Source: JAEUJM01 sp041918615 | GTDB taxonomy: Bacteria; Actinomycetota; Acidimicrobiia; Acidimicrobiales; DATDAH01 | Assembly: GCA_041918615.1 (NCBI GenBank) | Contig: JAYRVH010000025.1 | Span: 124,001 to 188,000, forward strand | Length of the DNA: 64,000 nucleotides | Reading direction: 5' to 3' | Shown: positions 1 through 9,114 of the stretch, in pieces | Layout of the letters: the number at the start of each line of letters is the position of its first letter | Numbering within the stretch: position 1 is the stretch's first letter | The notes under the pieces: model-generated | Seen by the model: only the letters and a program-made list of their open reading frames with translations | Databases searched by the model: none | Told to the model about the DNA's origin: nothing | Translations under genes and position numbers: made by a program

Positions 1-119
1 AGACCTTGTTGCGTTGGTACGTGCTGCACGTCCTGCTCCTGCCGTTCGTGATCGTCATCTTCATGGCGATCCACTTCTGGCGGGTCCGCAAGGACGGCGG
101 AATCTCCGGACCGCTGTAG
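1..119 (+). CDS. qcrB: Cytochrome b (b6-like N-terminal half), 3' end only
   Basis: The gene enters from the left edge; only 38 residues in the frame starting at base 3 are visible before the TAG at 117-119. They form one hydrophobic helix containing two histidines (in VLHVLLLP and AIHFW) and end in WRVRKDGGISGPL. That ending closely resembles the end of cytochrome b6, where the last helix carries haem ligands and is followed by a short RK-GISGPL tail. The protein therefore stops where a split, b6f-like cytochrome b stops, and the C-terminal half is the next gene, 9 bases downstream. Membrane subunit of a quinol:cytochrome c oxidoreductase. Partial, so full length cannot be judged. Confidence 0.85.
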   Translation, partial: TLLRWYVLHVLLLPFVIVIFMAIHFWRVRKDGGISGPL

Positions 120-128
120 GGAGGTGCG

Positions 129-887
129 ATGACCGAGATCCCCGAACATCTGCGCAAGCGTGCCGAAGAGGCTCGCCAGAAGGCCGAAGCCGCGCGCGGC
201 GGTGGCGACGCCCCGGCGGGCGACCAGGCCCCGGGCGCGGCGGCCGAGAGCAAGATCCCCGCGCACCTGCTCGAGCGCAGCAAGGCGGCCAAGGCCCAGG
301 CCGGGTCCACCGTCGCCACGCCCGACGCCCCAGCGGCGGGGGGCGGCACCGCGGTCGCGACGGCGCCACCCCCGGTGGCCACCGGGCCAGGTGGTCACAC
401 CCAGCGCCTCCTCACGGTGGTCAAGTCGGGCTCCATCCAGGACGTGCGCGCCACGCCCATGGACAAGGTCCACACCTGGCCCCATCTCATCGTGATCGAG
501 TTCGTGGCCGCCCTCGCGGTGACGGCGTTCACCCTGATCTTCGCCATCTTCGTCAACGCCCCGCTGCTGACGCTCGCCAACTTCAACCAGACCCCGAACC
601 CGTCGAAGGCGCCGTGGTACTTCCTGGGCCTCCAGGAGCTGCTCACCATGTTCCACCCCATGGTGGCCGGGGTGACGATTCCCGGCATGGGGATCTTCGG
701 GCTGATGCTGGCGCCCTACATCGACCGCAACCCGAGCACCAAGCCCGAGGACCGCAAGTTCGTCATCTCGCTCATGACCCTCTTCCTGATGTTCTGGGCG
801 GTGCTCGTCATCATCGGCTCCTTCTTCCGGGGCCCCGGCTTCAACTTCGTCTTCCCCTGGGCAGACGGCATCTTCTTCGACCTGTGA
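129..887 (+). CDS. Cytochrome b C-terminal half (subunit IV-like) with soluble N-terminal extension
   Basis: 252 residues. The C-terminal ~135 residues carry three membrane helices and the subunit IV signature around residues 158-172 (PSKAPWYFLGLQELL), so this is the second half of the split cytochrome b and forms part of the quinol oxidation (Qo) site. The Qo motif usually read PEWY or PDWY is APWY here (residues 161-164), so the acidic residue is absent. The first ~100 residues are a hydrophilic Ala/Pro-rich extension with two copies of an IPEHL-R-like motif (residues 4-14 and 49-57), presumably cytoplasmic. It lies between the b6-like half and the Rieske gene, in the usual order for a bc operon. 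ATG start with GGAGGTG upstream. Confidence 0.85.
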   Translation: MTEIPEHLRKRAEEARQKAEAARGGGDAPAGDQAPGAAAESKIPAHLLERSKAAKAQAGSTVATPDAPAAGGGTAVATAPPPVATGPGGHTQRLLTVVKSGSIQDVRATPMDKVHTWPHLIVIEFVAALAVTAFTLIFAIFVNAPLLTLANFNQTPNPSKAPWYFLGLQELLTMFHPMVAGVTIPGMGIFGLMLAPYIDRNPSTKPEDRKFVISLMTLFLMFWAVLVIIGSFFRGPGFNFVFPWADGIFFDL

Positions 888-907
888 GCCTCCCGAGGTA
901 ATCGACC

Positions 908-1756
908 GTGTCTGCTCTGCTCATCGTCATCCCACTGCTCGTCGTGCTCGCCGGCGTGGTGCTCTTCGCCGCGGCCCGTCGACGCGAGACCGGCGACGCC
1001 GTCGGCCGGCTCTCGCGTGAGACCCGGGGCAAGAACCGCGACCGCGCGCTCGACGCGGACGACGAGCGGCCGCTCACGGGTCGAGAGGTCGAGCGCGCCG
1101 CCGTCGAGGCGAAGCAAGGCGGCAGCGCGGTGGTGCTGGCCGACCGCGCCGCCCCGCCGGCTCCCTTCGTGCCGCCCGACGCCGACGCCCTCGGTGTCAC
1201 CCGCCGCCAGTTCCTCAACCGGAGCATCATCGGCTTCTTCGCCCTCGGACTCACCGGCTTCGGTGCCGCGTGCATCGCGTTCATCTGGCCGAAGCTCGGT
1301 GGCGGGTTCGGCTCCAAGATCACGGTCGGCAACGTGAGCGACCTGAAGGCCGAGATCGCGGCGAACAACGGGTTCGTGTACAAGGCCGAGGGCCGCATGT
1401 GGCTCACCGACTACCCCGAATCGGCACTCAGCAAGGCCCAGTCCGCCTACCCGCCCCCGGTGCTGGCGTCGATGGAGGCCGGCATCGCGGTGATGTACCA
1501 GAAGTGCCCTCACCTGGGCTGCCGGGTGCCGAGCTGCGAGACCTCGCAGTGGTTCGAGTGCCCGTGCCACGGCTCGCAGTACAACCAGGCCGGCGAGAAG
1601 AAGGCCGGCCCGGCTCCTCGCGGCATGGACCGCTTCTCCACCGCCGTCTCGGGCGGCAAGCTCTCGGTGAACACCGGCCTCGTGATCCAGGGCCCGCCCA
1701 TCGGCACCAACACCACCGGCCAAGAGGCCGAAGGCCCCCACTGCATCGGCGGATGA
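908..1756 (+). CDS. qcrA: Rieske iron-sulfur protein of the bc complex
   Basis: 282 residues, GTG start. An N-terminal helix (residues 4-22) is followed by a basic linker and a second hydrophobic stretch preceded by RRQFLNRS (about residue 98), a twin-arginine-like context. The [2Fe-2S] ligands are box 1 C200-P-H202-L-G-C205 and box 2 C218-P-C220-H221; C205 and C220 would form the family disulfide. C210 is an extra cysteine between the boxes. The protein moves electrons from quinol to cytochrome c at the outer face of the membrane. Its stop overlaps the start of the cytochrome c gene (ATGA), indicating translational coupling. Confidence 0.9.
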   Translation: MSALLIVIPLLVVLAGVVLFAAARRRETGDAVGRLSRETRGKNRDRALDADDERPLTGREVERAAVEAKQGGSAVVLADRAAPPAPFVPPDADALGVTRRQFLNRSIIGFFALGLTGFGAACIAFIWPKLGGGFGSKITVGNVSDLKAEIAANNGFVYKAEGRMWLTDYPESALSKAQSAYPPPVLASMEAGIAVMYQKCPHLGCRVPSCETSQWFECPCHGSQYNQAGEKKAGPAPRGMDRFSTAVSGGKLSVNTGLVIQGPPIGTNTTGQEAEGPHCIGG

Positions 1757-2964
1757 TCGTGACCAACTCCCCAGCGGTCCTGGCCGCCAGCACGTACCGG
1801 AGCGTCGGCTACCTCGTCGCCGCCGTCATCTTCATCGGCTTCATCGTCTATCTGTTCGTCAACACCCGCAAGGCCAAGGCCGAGGTGGGCTCCGAGCTCG
1901 AGCTCGCCCCCAACCGCAAGCCCTACTACGACGACGAGCAGCTCGAGGGCAAGGTGCTCGACCGGGCCCTCACCTGGGGCCTGATCCTGCTCGGCATCAT
2001 CGGGCTCGGCCTTCCCCTCTACTGGCTCAACGAGCCGGGCCGCCAAGAGGGCGCCGTCGCCGACTTCAACCGCAAGTTCACCGACCGCGGCTCCGAGCTG
2101 TTCGCCACGACGGCGGACGGCGGCCTCAACTGCGCCGGTTGCCACGGACCCGAGGGCGTCGGCGGCGTGGCCCCCTTCACGCTCACCGACCCCAACGGCG
2201 ACTACGTGGACCAGGTCGACTGGAAGGCACCCGCGCTCAACACCGTGCTCTGGCGGTACAGCGAGGACGAGGTGCGCGAGGTGCTCGTCTACGGACGGCC
2301 GTTCTCGCCGATGCCGGCCTGGGGTGTCGAGGGCGGTGGCCCGCTCAACGAACAGCAGGTCCAGAACCTGATCGACTACATGTGGACGATCCAGCTGACC
2401 CCGCAGGAGATGCGGACCGAGGTCCAGAGCGCCCTCGACACGCTCACCGAGAACGACGGCCTCGACCAGAACGACCCCGCCGCGCTCGGTGAGGCCCTCT
2501 TCAACCTGGGCTTCGCCGACGGCTTCGCCGGCGGTGGCTACTCGTGCGGGCGCTGTCACACCCAGGGCTGGTCGTACGGCGACGAGAACGTGGGCACGCC
2601 CGCGATCCCCAACGGCAGTGGTGCTTTCGGCCCCAACCTCACCAACGGGGCCACCGAGCGCCAGTTCCCCACGAACACCGGGACGCCCGAGGGCGAGTCG
2701 CAGTACCAGTCGATGATCGACTTCATCACCATCGGCTCCGAGAAGGGCAAGCAGTACGGGGTCCACGGCCAGGGCAGCGGGCGCATGCCCGGCTTCGGGT
2801 CGAACCCCAACACCCCCGAGGACATCGCCCGGCTCCGTCCCGACCTGGTGCAGGACGCCGAGGTCACGGGAATGTTCACGCCGGACCAGGTCGAGGCGAT
2901 CGTCGAGTACGAACGCACCGTGATCGGGCGCGAGGGCACCACCGAGAGGACGAGCAACCGATGA
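1753..2964 (+). CDS. Membrane-anchored dihaem cytochrome c of the bc complex
   Basis: 403 residues. ATG at 1753 is chosen because it overlaps the Rieske stop (ATGA) and because the upstream extension of this frame is only antisense/shadow sequence. Two membrane helices (about residues 10-32 and 72-92) precede two cytochrome c domains with haem-binding motifs CAGCH (residues 127-131) and CGRCH (265-269). The second domain ends with a GMFTPDQVEAIVEYER segment typical of class I cytochrome c. It would accept electrons from the Rieske protein. Diheme c-type subunits replace soluble cytochrome c in many actinobacterial bc complexes; the exact type (QcrC-like or otherwise) was not resolved, so no symbol is given. 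Confidence 0.88.
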   Translation: MIVTNSPAVLAASTYRSVGYLVAAVIFIGFIVYLFVNTRKAKAEVGSELELAPNRKPYYDDEQLEGKVLDRALTWGLILLGIIGLGLPLYWLNEPGRQEGAVADFNRKFTDRGSELFATTADGGLNCAGCHGPEGVGGVAPFTLTDPNGDYVDQVDWKAPALNTVLWRYSEDEVREVLVYGRPFSPMPAWGVEGGGPLNEQQVQNLIDYMWTIQLTPQEMRTEVQSALDTLTENDGLDQNDPAALGEALFNLGFADGFAGGGYSCGRCHTQGWSYGDENVGTPAIPNGSGAFGPNLTNGATERQFPTNTGTPEGESQYQSMIDFITIGSEKGKQYGVHGQGSGRMPGFGSNPNTPEDIARLRPDLVQDAEVTGMFTPDQVEAIVEYERTVIGREGTTERTSNR

Positions 2965-3773
2965 CCACGCTCACCACGGCCGTGATGACCATCGCCGGCA
3001 TCAGCTGGAAGCCCGAGATCCGCGGCGCCCTCACGGTCGCCATATCAGTCGTCATCCTGTGCGGCTCGATCTACCTGATCCTCGGCACCAACCTCGGGTC
3101 GCGCCTCGGCTTCCTGGTGGCGCTCACCGGGCTCATGGGCTGGATGGTCATCCTGGGCTCGGTGTGGTGGATGTACGGCAAGGGCCCGCTCGGCGAGGCG
3201 CCGACGTGGCAGGTGATCGAGGTCAACGAGGGCGACCTGAGCCAGGCCAGCCTCGAGGCCATCAGCGAGGACCCCGAACTGTCCGGGTGGAAAGAGCTGG
3301 ATGCCGCCAACCCGGACCGTGCCGAGGCGCAGGCCACGGTCGACGAAGAGCTCACCTTGAGCGAGCGCGCCCGCTTCGACGCGACCAACCAGTACGTGGC
3401 GATCGACGGGTACGCCCTCGGCGGCAAGCCCGAACGCAGCGGCGACTCGCTCGTCGACCGGGCGATCTACACCGTCACCGACGCCCTGAACATCACCAAC
3501 CCCACCCACTACGCCCTCATCCAGGTGCGGCCGGCCATCGAGACCGCGCCCATCCCCGGGCAGCCGCCACCGGTCCCCACCGCCGACCCCACCCAACCCG
3601 TGATCTCGGTCATCATGATCCGCGACCTCGGCGACCTCCGGTTCCCCCCGGCCATGGTCACCCTGGGGTCGCTCCTGATCTTCGGCGTGCTCTGCAACGT
3701 GCTCCACCGAAGGGACAAGCTGGCCCACGAGCACCAGGAGCAGGCGGCCGCGTTGGCGAAGGCCGCCACCTAG
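2961..3773 (+). CDS. Uncharacterised membrane subunit encoded in the bc operon
   Basis: 270 residues; I recognise no family. ATG at 2961 overlaps the cytochrome c stop by ATGA. Two membrane helices lie near residues 18-42 and 48-68, then a ~150-residue acidic soluble domain (residues 70-225) with no cysteine or histidine cluster, then a C-terminal helix (about 233-252) and a basic, Gln/Ala-rich tail. No haem motif is present. Position between the dihaem cytochrome and nuoA, with overlap on one side and 2 bases on the other, argues for an accessory subunit or assembly factor of the bc complex, or of a bc-complex I supercomplex; that is inference. Confidence 0.75.
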   Translation: MTTLTTAVMTIAGISWKPEIRGALTVAISVVILCGSIYLILGTNLGSRLGFLVALTGLMGWMVILGSVWWMYGKGPLGEAPTWQVIEVNEGDLSQASLEAISEDPELSGWKELDAANPDRAEAQATVDEELTLSERARFDATNQYVAIDGYALGGKPERSGDSLVDRAIYTVTDALNITNPTHYALIQVRPAIETAPIPGQPPPVPTADPTQPVISVIMIRDLGDLRFPPAMVTLGSLLIFGVLCNVLHRRDKLAHEHQEQAAALAKAAT

Positions 3774-3775
3774 CC

Positions 3776-4234
3776 GTGGACCAGTACCTCCCGGTCTTCG
3801 CGCTGTTGGTGCTGGCCGCCCTGTTCGCGGCGATCAGCTTCGTGGCCTCCTGGCTCTTCGCACCGCGCCGACCGACCGAGGCGAAGGCCTCGCCCTACGA
3901 GTGCGGCATCGTGCCGAGCCGGGAGCCGCCCGAGCGCTTCCCCGTGCGCTTCTACCTGGTGGCCATGATCTTCATCGTCTTCGACATCGAGATCATCTTC
4001 TTCTTCCCCTGGGCGATCGTGCACCGGGGCCTCGGGGCCTTCGGCCTCTACGCCGTGCTCATCTTCTCGGTGGCGGTCTTCGAGTCGTTCGTCTACCTGA
4101 TCAGCCAGGGTGCCCTCGACTGGGGCCCGATGAAGCGGCTCTCGACCACGAGCCCCATGGTCAGTGCCGAGCGCACCAGCGAGTCGACCGTCCGGCGGGT
4201 CGGCCTCGAAGGCCGCGACGAGATGGCCGCATGA
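3776..4234 (+). CDS. nuoA: NADH-quinone oxidoreductase subunit A (first operon)
   Basis: 152 residues from GTG at 3776, two bases after the preceding stop; the longer open frame upstream has no family similarity. Three membrane helices and the loop SPYECGIVPSREPPERFPVR, with the conserved Tyr-Glu-Cys-Gly and RFPVRFY segment, identify NuoA, whose loop lines the quinone chamber with NuoH and NuoD. A ~30-residue hydrophilic C-terminal tail extends beyond the usual ~120 residues. First gene of the 14-gene operon; its stop overlaps the nuoB ATG. Confidence 0.93.
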   Translation: MDQYLPVFALLVLAALFAAISFVASWLFAPRRPTEAKASPYECGIVPSREPPERFPVRFYLVAMIFIVFDIEIIFFFPWAIVHRGLGAFGLYAVLIFSVAVFESFVYLISQGALDWGPMKRLSTTSPMVSAERTSESTVRRVGLEGRDEMAA

Positions 4235-4899
4235 GCGGTCCTGGCGAGAAGGGCCTGCTCACCGACGGGCTCGAGGGGCTCCAACACAACTTCCTCACCG
4301 GTCGGATCGAGGACCTGGTCAAGTGGTCACGGCAGAAGAGCATGTGGCCGGCCACCTTCGGCCTGGCCTGCTGTGCCATCGAGATGATGGCCACCGGTGG
4401 TGCCCACTACGACCTGGCGCGCTACGGCATGGAGGTCTTCCGGGCCTCGCCGCGTCAGGCCGACCTGATGATCGTCGCCGGGCGGGTCTCGCAGAAGATG
4501 GCCCCCGTGCTGCGCCAGATCCACGACCAGATGATGGAGCCCAAGTGGGTCATCTCCATGGGGGTGTGCGCGTCGAGCGGTGGCATGTTCAACAACTACG
4601 CCCTCGTCCAGGGTGTCGACCAGGTCGTGCCGGTGGACGTCTACGCCCCCGGGTGCCCCCCTGGGCCGCAGACGCTGATGCACGCCATCCTCACCCTGTA
4701 CGACGTGATCGACACGGGTGAGCTCACCCGGCGCCGCGAGGCCAACGGTGGTGGTGCGGCCATCACCGTCGAGCAACGCGACGGCCAGGTCGACGCGGGG
4801 CCGATGCCCGAGCGTGCCGGCCGAGCGGCGGCGACGGGTGCGACCGTGGCCCCGCGCCCCGACCAACGCGGCCACGTGACCATCCTCGAGAAGGACTGA
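4231..4899 (+). CDS. nuoB: NADH-quinone oxidoreductase subunit B (first operon)
   Basis: 222 residues. Carries the ligands of the terminal [4Fe-4S] cluster N2: C47 and C48 (GLACCAIE), C113 (GVCASSGG) and C142 (PGCPPGP). N2 passes electrons to quinone at the NuoB/NuoD interface. The last ~45 residues are a low-complexity hydrophilic tail absent from the copy at 25500. Start ATG overlaps the nuoA stop (ATGA); nuoC follows after two bases. Confidence 0.95.
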   Translation: MSGPGEKGLLTDGLEGLQHNFLTGRIEDLVKWSRQKSMWPATFGLACCAIEMMATGGAHYDLARYGMEVFRASPRQADLMIVAGRVSQKMAPVLRQIHDQMMEPKWVISMGVCASSGGMFNNYALVQGVDQVVPVDVYAPGCPPGPQTLMHAILTLYDVIDTGELTRRREANGGGAAITVEQRDGQVDAGPMPERAGRAAATGATVAPRPDQRGHVTILEKD

Positions 4900-4901
4900 C
4901 G

Positions 4902-5425
<524 letters not shown>

Positions 5426-5429
<4 letters not shown>

Positions 5430-6751
5430 CACCCACCGACCGCCTGGTGGCCGAGACCGCAGAGGGTGACCAGGAGATGGCCGACCGCGCCCTCGCCGGC
5501 GCGACCGAGCGGTTGCGTGAGCTGGGCGCGGTGCTCCGCCTCAGCGAGGCCGCGGCCGCCGAGCTGGGCGAGGGCGACCCCGGCGACGACCAGACCATGA
5601 TCATGAACATGGGGCCGCAACACCCCAGCACCCACGGTGTCCTGCGGCTCATGCTCGAGATGGACGGCGAGACCGTGCTGCGCACCAAGCCCATCATCGG
5701 CTATCTGCACACGGGCATGGAGAAGACCGGCGAGGACCTCACCTACCTCCAGGGCCCCACCAACGTCACCCGCATGGACTACGCGTCGCCGCTGTTCAGC
5801 GAGCTGGCGTTCTCGCTCACCACCGAGAAGCTCCTGGGCATCGAGGTGCCGCCCCGTGCGGTGTGGATCCGCATGCTGATGACCGAGATGAACCGCATCT
5901 CGTCGCACCTGTTGTTCATGGCCACGAACGGCATGGACCTCGGCGCCGTGTCGATGATGATCTACGGCTGGCGTGAGCGCGAGGAGACCCTCCGCTTCCT
6001 CGAGAAGGTCACCGGGCTGCGGATGAACCACAACTACATCCGCCCGGGCGGGGTGGCCGCCGACCTCCCCGACGGATGGCGCGACGACGTGCTGCGCCTG
6101 CTCGAGCTCATCCCGCCCCGGCTCACCGAGTACGACACCTTGATGACCGGCCAGCCCATCTGGCGCGAGCGCCTCCAGGGCGTGGGGGTCATCACCACCG
6201 AGGAGTGCCTGGCCCTCGGCACCACCGGGCCGATCCTGCGCTCCACCGGTTACGCCTGGGACCTCCGACGCGACCTGCCCTACCTGGCCTACGACCAGGT
6301 CGACTTCGACGTGGTGGTGGGCAGCTACGGCGACTGCTTCGACCGCTACGCGATCCGACTCAACGAGATCCGCGAGTCGATGGAGATCGTCCGCCAGATC
6401 CTCGACATGATGCCCACCGGCGACTACCGCATCCAGGACAAGAAGGTCACGCCCCCGCCGCGTGCCCGCATCGACGAGTCGATGGAAGCGCTCATCCACC
6501 ACTTCAAGATCTTCACCGAGGGCTTCAAGGTGCCCGAGGGCGAGGCCTACGTGGCCGTCGAATCGCCCCGGGGCGAGCTGGGGTGCTACATCGTGAGCGA
6601 TGGCAGCGCCAAGCCCTACCGCATGCACATCCGCGGTCCCAGCTTCGTGAACCTCCAGACCCTCCCGCACATGATGCGCGGCGGCCTCCTCGCCGACGCC
6701 GTCGCCATCATCTCGAGCGTCGATCCCATCATGGGCGAGGTCGACCGTTGA
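5426..6751 (+). CDS. nuoD: NADH-quinone oxidoreductase subunit D (first operon)
   Basis: 441 residues. Quinone-binding 49-kDa subunit: GPQHPSTHG with His66 and His70, and RMDY with Tyr119, matching the His/Tyr pair that binds the quinone head in characterised complex I. The position after the conserved YLH is Thr96 (as in Thermus), not Arg. The C-terminus ends in the expected PIMGEVDR. An N-terminal extension of ~55 residues, partly helical and charged, precedes the core. ATG overlaps the nuoC stop. The stop codon's last base begins the 72-bp tandem repeats. Confidence 0.95.
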
Positions 6752-7038
6752 CATCGGCTCCTCCTTCGTCGGAGCGGCTTCGCCATCCGGGTGCACAGGT
6801 GCCCGCGGCTCCGCTCCGCATCACATCGGCTCCGCCTTCGTCGGAGCGGCTTCGCCATCCGGGTGCACAGGTGCCCGCGGCTCCGCTCCGCATCACATCG
6901 GCTCCTCCTTCGTCGGAGCGGCTTCGCCATCCGGGTGCACAGGTGCCCGCGGCTCCGCTCCGCATCACATCGGCTCCTCCTTCGTCGGAGCGGCTTCGCC
7001 ATCCGGGTGCACAGGTGCCCGCGGCTCCGCTCCGCTCC
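6751..7038 (+). repeat. Four tandem 72-bp repeats between nuoD and nuoE
   Basis: Units begin at 6751, 6823, 6895 and 6967 (period exactly 72); the last is cut a few bases short. They are nearly identical: unit 2 differs by one base (TCCGCC for TCCTCC). Each holds a small inverted repeat GCTCC/GGAGC and the segment ATCCGGGTG. The 307-base gap between nuoD and nuoE is otherwise only a 20-base leader to the nuoE ATG. 72 is a multiple of three and the unit is stop-free in one plus frame, but no start or similarity supports coding. The unit is related, in inverse orientation, to the 78-bp repeat at 26731. Confidence 0.95.
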
Positions 7039-7058
7039 GCCACGGCGGGAGTCCGCTG

Positions 7059-7682
7059 ATGGCGCGCCTCAGTCGGGACAACGTGGCGTTGGCCACCGAG
7101 ATCATCGGCCGCTACCCGCGGCCCAAGTCGGCGTTGATCCCGCTGTTGCACCTCGCCCAGGAGCAGGACGGGTGGCTCGCCCCCGACGCCATGGAGCACC
7201 TCGCCGAACTGGTGGGCGTCACCCCCGCCGAGGTGCTCGGCACCGCCAGCTTCTACGAGATGTTCAAGCGTGAGCCGGTCGGTCGTTACGTGGTCAACGT
7301 CTGTACCGACATCTCGTGCTCGCTCGTCGGCGGCGACGAGCTGCTCACCCACGCCGAGGAGGTGCTGGGCGTCCGCGACGGCGGCACCACCGCCGACGGG
7401 ATGATCACGCTCACCGGCGTGCAGTGCATCGCCGCCTGCACCGAGGCCCCCTGCCTCCAGACCAACTACCGGTACTCGCACCGCGTCACCCACGAGGCCT
7501 TCGACGAGTTGGTCGACGACCTGCGCAACGGCCGGCGCGAGGCCGAGGTGCCGGTGCACGGCGTGCTCGCCCGGATCCGCCAGACGATCCCGTCCGAGCG
7601 GGCGGCGGGCGCGGTCGTGCCGGAAGGGCAGTCCGATCCGCCGTGGCTCGTGCCGGCAGGTACCCCGGGAAGTGAAGCATGA
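7059..7682 (+). CDS. nuoE: NADH-quinone oxidoreductase subunit E (first operon)
   Basis: 207 residues. Thioredoxin-like 24-kDa subunit binding the [2Fe-2S] cluster N1a through C82-x4-C87 and C123-x3-C127. N-terminal helical bundle (residues 1-75) with GTASFYEMF precedes the cluster domain. A ~45-residue Pro/Ala-rich C-terminal tail exceeds the usual length. The ATG at 7059 has GGCGGGAG upstream just after the tandem repeats. The stop lies in ATGAGCCCG, a sequence repeated at the nuoF start 65 bases later. Confidence 0.93.
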   Translation: MARLSRDNVALATEIIGRYPRPKSALIPLLHLAQEQDGWLAPDAMEHLAELVGVTPAEVLGTASFYEMFKREPVGRYVVNVCTDISCSLVGGDELLTHAEEVLGVRDGGTTADGMITLTGVQCIAACTEAPCLQTNYRYSHRVTHEAFDELVDDLRNGRREAEVPVHGVLARIRQTIPSERAAGAVVPEGQSDPPWLVPAGTPGSEA

Positions 7683-7754
7683 GCCCGAGGGACGAGGGCG
7701 GGGCCCGAGCGGCCCGCCGACGCCGTCGGCTGGAGCGGGAAGCATGAGCCCGAT
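7675..7754 (+). repeat. Junction module nuoE/nuoF: 15-bp direct repeats around a hairpin insert
   Basis: GAAGCATGAGCCCGA occurs at 7675-7689 and again at 7740-7754, so the start-codon region is present twice, 65 bases apart. The insert has the box GCCCGAGCGGCCCG (7703-7716), the perfect hairpin GCCGAC-gcc-GTCGGC and GGAGCGGGA (7732-7740), which sits as a Shine-Dalgarno-like purine tract upstream of the real nuoF ATG at 7744. The same box and tract recur at the nuoJ/K and nuoI2/J2 junctions. Confidence 0.85.
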
Positions 7755-9114
7755 CATGGACCGACCGACCCTCCCCAAGATCGTGTCGTCCCGGTGGGAC
7801 CTCGAGGACGCCCACACCCTGGCCCGCTACGAGGCCACCGGCGGCTACCAGGGCCTGCGTGCCGCCATGTCCAGGCCGCCGGCCGCGGTCGTCGACGAGG
7901 TGAAGGCCGCCACGCTGCTGGGCCGCGGTGGCGCCGGCTTCCCCGCGGGCGTCAAGTGGGGCTTCTGCCCGCCCGGCGTCTGGCCCCGCTACCTCGTGGT
8001 CAACGGCGACGAGAGCGAGCCGGGCACCTACAAGGACCGCATCTTGATGGAGCGCGATCCGCACCAGCTCATCGAGGGCGTGCTCATCGCCGCCTACGCG
8101 GTCGGCTGCGCCCAGGCCTTCCTCTACGTCCGGGGCGAGATGGCCCTGGCCCAGGAGCGCATCGCCGCCGCCCTCAACGACGCCTATGCCGCGGGCTACG
8201 TGGGCCGAAACATCCTGGGCTCCGACTTCTCGGTCGACGTGGTGCTCCACTGGGGTGCGGGCGCGTACATCGTGGGCGAGGAGACCGCTCTCATCGAGAG
8301 CCTCGAGGGCAATCGCGGCATGCCCCGCCTGAAGCCGCCCTACTTCCCCGCCGCGATGGGCCTCTACGAGAAGCCCACCATCGTGAACAACGTCGAGACC
8401 CTGTCCAACCTGCCGTGGATCATGACCAACGGCGCCGAGGCCTTCGCGGCCCTCGGCGCCGAGACCTCCCGGGGCATGCGCCTCTTCGCGGTCTCGGGCC
8501 ACGTCAGGAACCCCGGGGTGTTCGAGGTCGAGTTCGGGGTGACCACCTATCGAGACCTCATCTACGGCGAGGCGTACGGCGGGGGCATCCGCGAGGGCCA
8601 CACACTCAAGTGCTTCATCCCCGGGGGCGCCTCGGCGCCGTGGTTCTTCGACGAGCACCTCGACCTGCCGCTCGAGACCGGGGCGGTGGGCAAGGCCGGC
8701 TCGATGATGGGCTCGGGCGCAGTGGTGGTGATGGACGACAGCACCGACGCGGTCAAGGCGTGCGCAAAGGTCGTGAAGTTCTTCGCCCACGAGTCGTGCG
8801 GAAAGTGCACGCCGTGTCGAGAGGGCACCGACTGGCTCCACAAGATCCTCGAGCGGATCCTCGCCGGCCACGGCCGGCCCGGCGACCTCGACCTGCTCTT
8901 CGACGTCTGCGACAACATCAGCCCGGGCATGGCCTGGCCGCCCCGCCAGACCACCATCTGCCCGCTGGGCCCGTCTGCCGTCTCGCCCATCATGTCGGCG
9001 GTGAACCGCTTCCGCCCCGAGTTCGAGGCCTACCTCGCCGACGTCGAACCGCCCGCGGTGGCGGCCGTCGGCGGTTCGGTGCCCGTCGACGTCCGCGTGG
9101 GAGCACCGACATGA
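7744..9114 (+). CDS. nuoF: NADH-quinone oxidoreductase subunit F (first operon)
   Basis: 456 residues. NADH- and FMN-binding 51-kDa subunit: Gly-rich FMN/NADH loop GRGGAGFPAGVKW (about residues 59-71), VNGDESEPGTYKDR, and cluster N3 ligands C352, C355, C358 (ESCGKCTPCR) and C406 (TICPLG). ATG at 7744 is preferred over the upstream in-frame ATG at 7672 because it is the one after GGAGCGGGA and the upstream 24 residues are repeat-derived. Stop overlaps the nuoG start. Confidence 0.95.
   Translation: MSPIMDRPTLPKIVSSRWDLEDAHTLARYEATGGYQGLRAAMSRPPAAVVDEVKAATLLGRGGAGFPAGVKWGFCPPGVWPRYLVVNGDESEPGTYKDRILMERDPHQLIEGVLIAAYAVGCAQAFLYVRGEMALAQERIAAALNDAYAAGYVGRNILGSDFSVDVVLHWGAGAYIVGEETALIESLEGNRGMPRLKPPYFPAAMGLYEKPTIVNNVETLSNLPWIMTNGAEAFAALGAETSRGMRLFAVSGHVRNPGVFEVEFGVTTYRDLIYGEAYGGGIREGHTLKCFIPGGASAPWFFDEHLDLPLETGAVGKAGSMMGSGAVVVMDDSTDAVKACAKVVKFFAHESCGKCTPCREGTDWLHKILERILAGHGRPGDLDLLFDVCDNISPGMAWPPRQTTICPLGPSAVSPIMSAVNRFRPEFEAYLADVEPPAVAAVGGSVPVDVRVGAPT

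Noticed and set aside
6076..7059. Open frame through the 72-bp repeats giving four 24-residue repeats
   Set aside because: It begins as antisense-frame shadow of nuoD and has no RBS or family; the repeat is stop-free only because it is GC-rich and a multiple of three.
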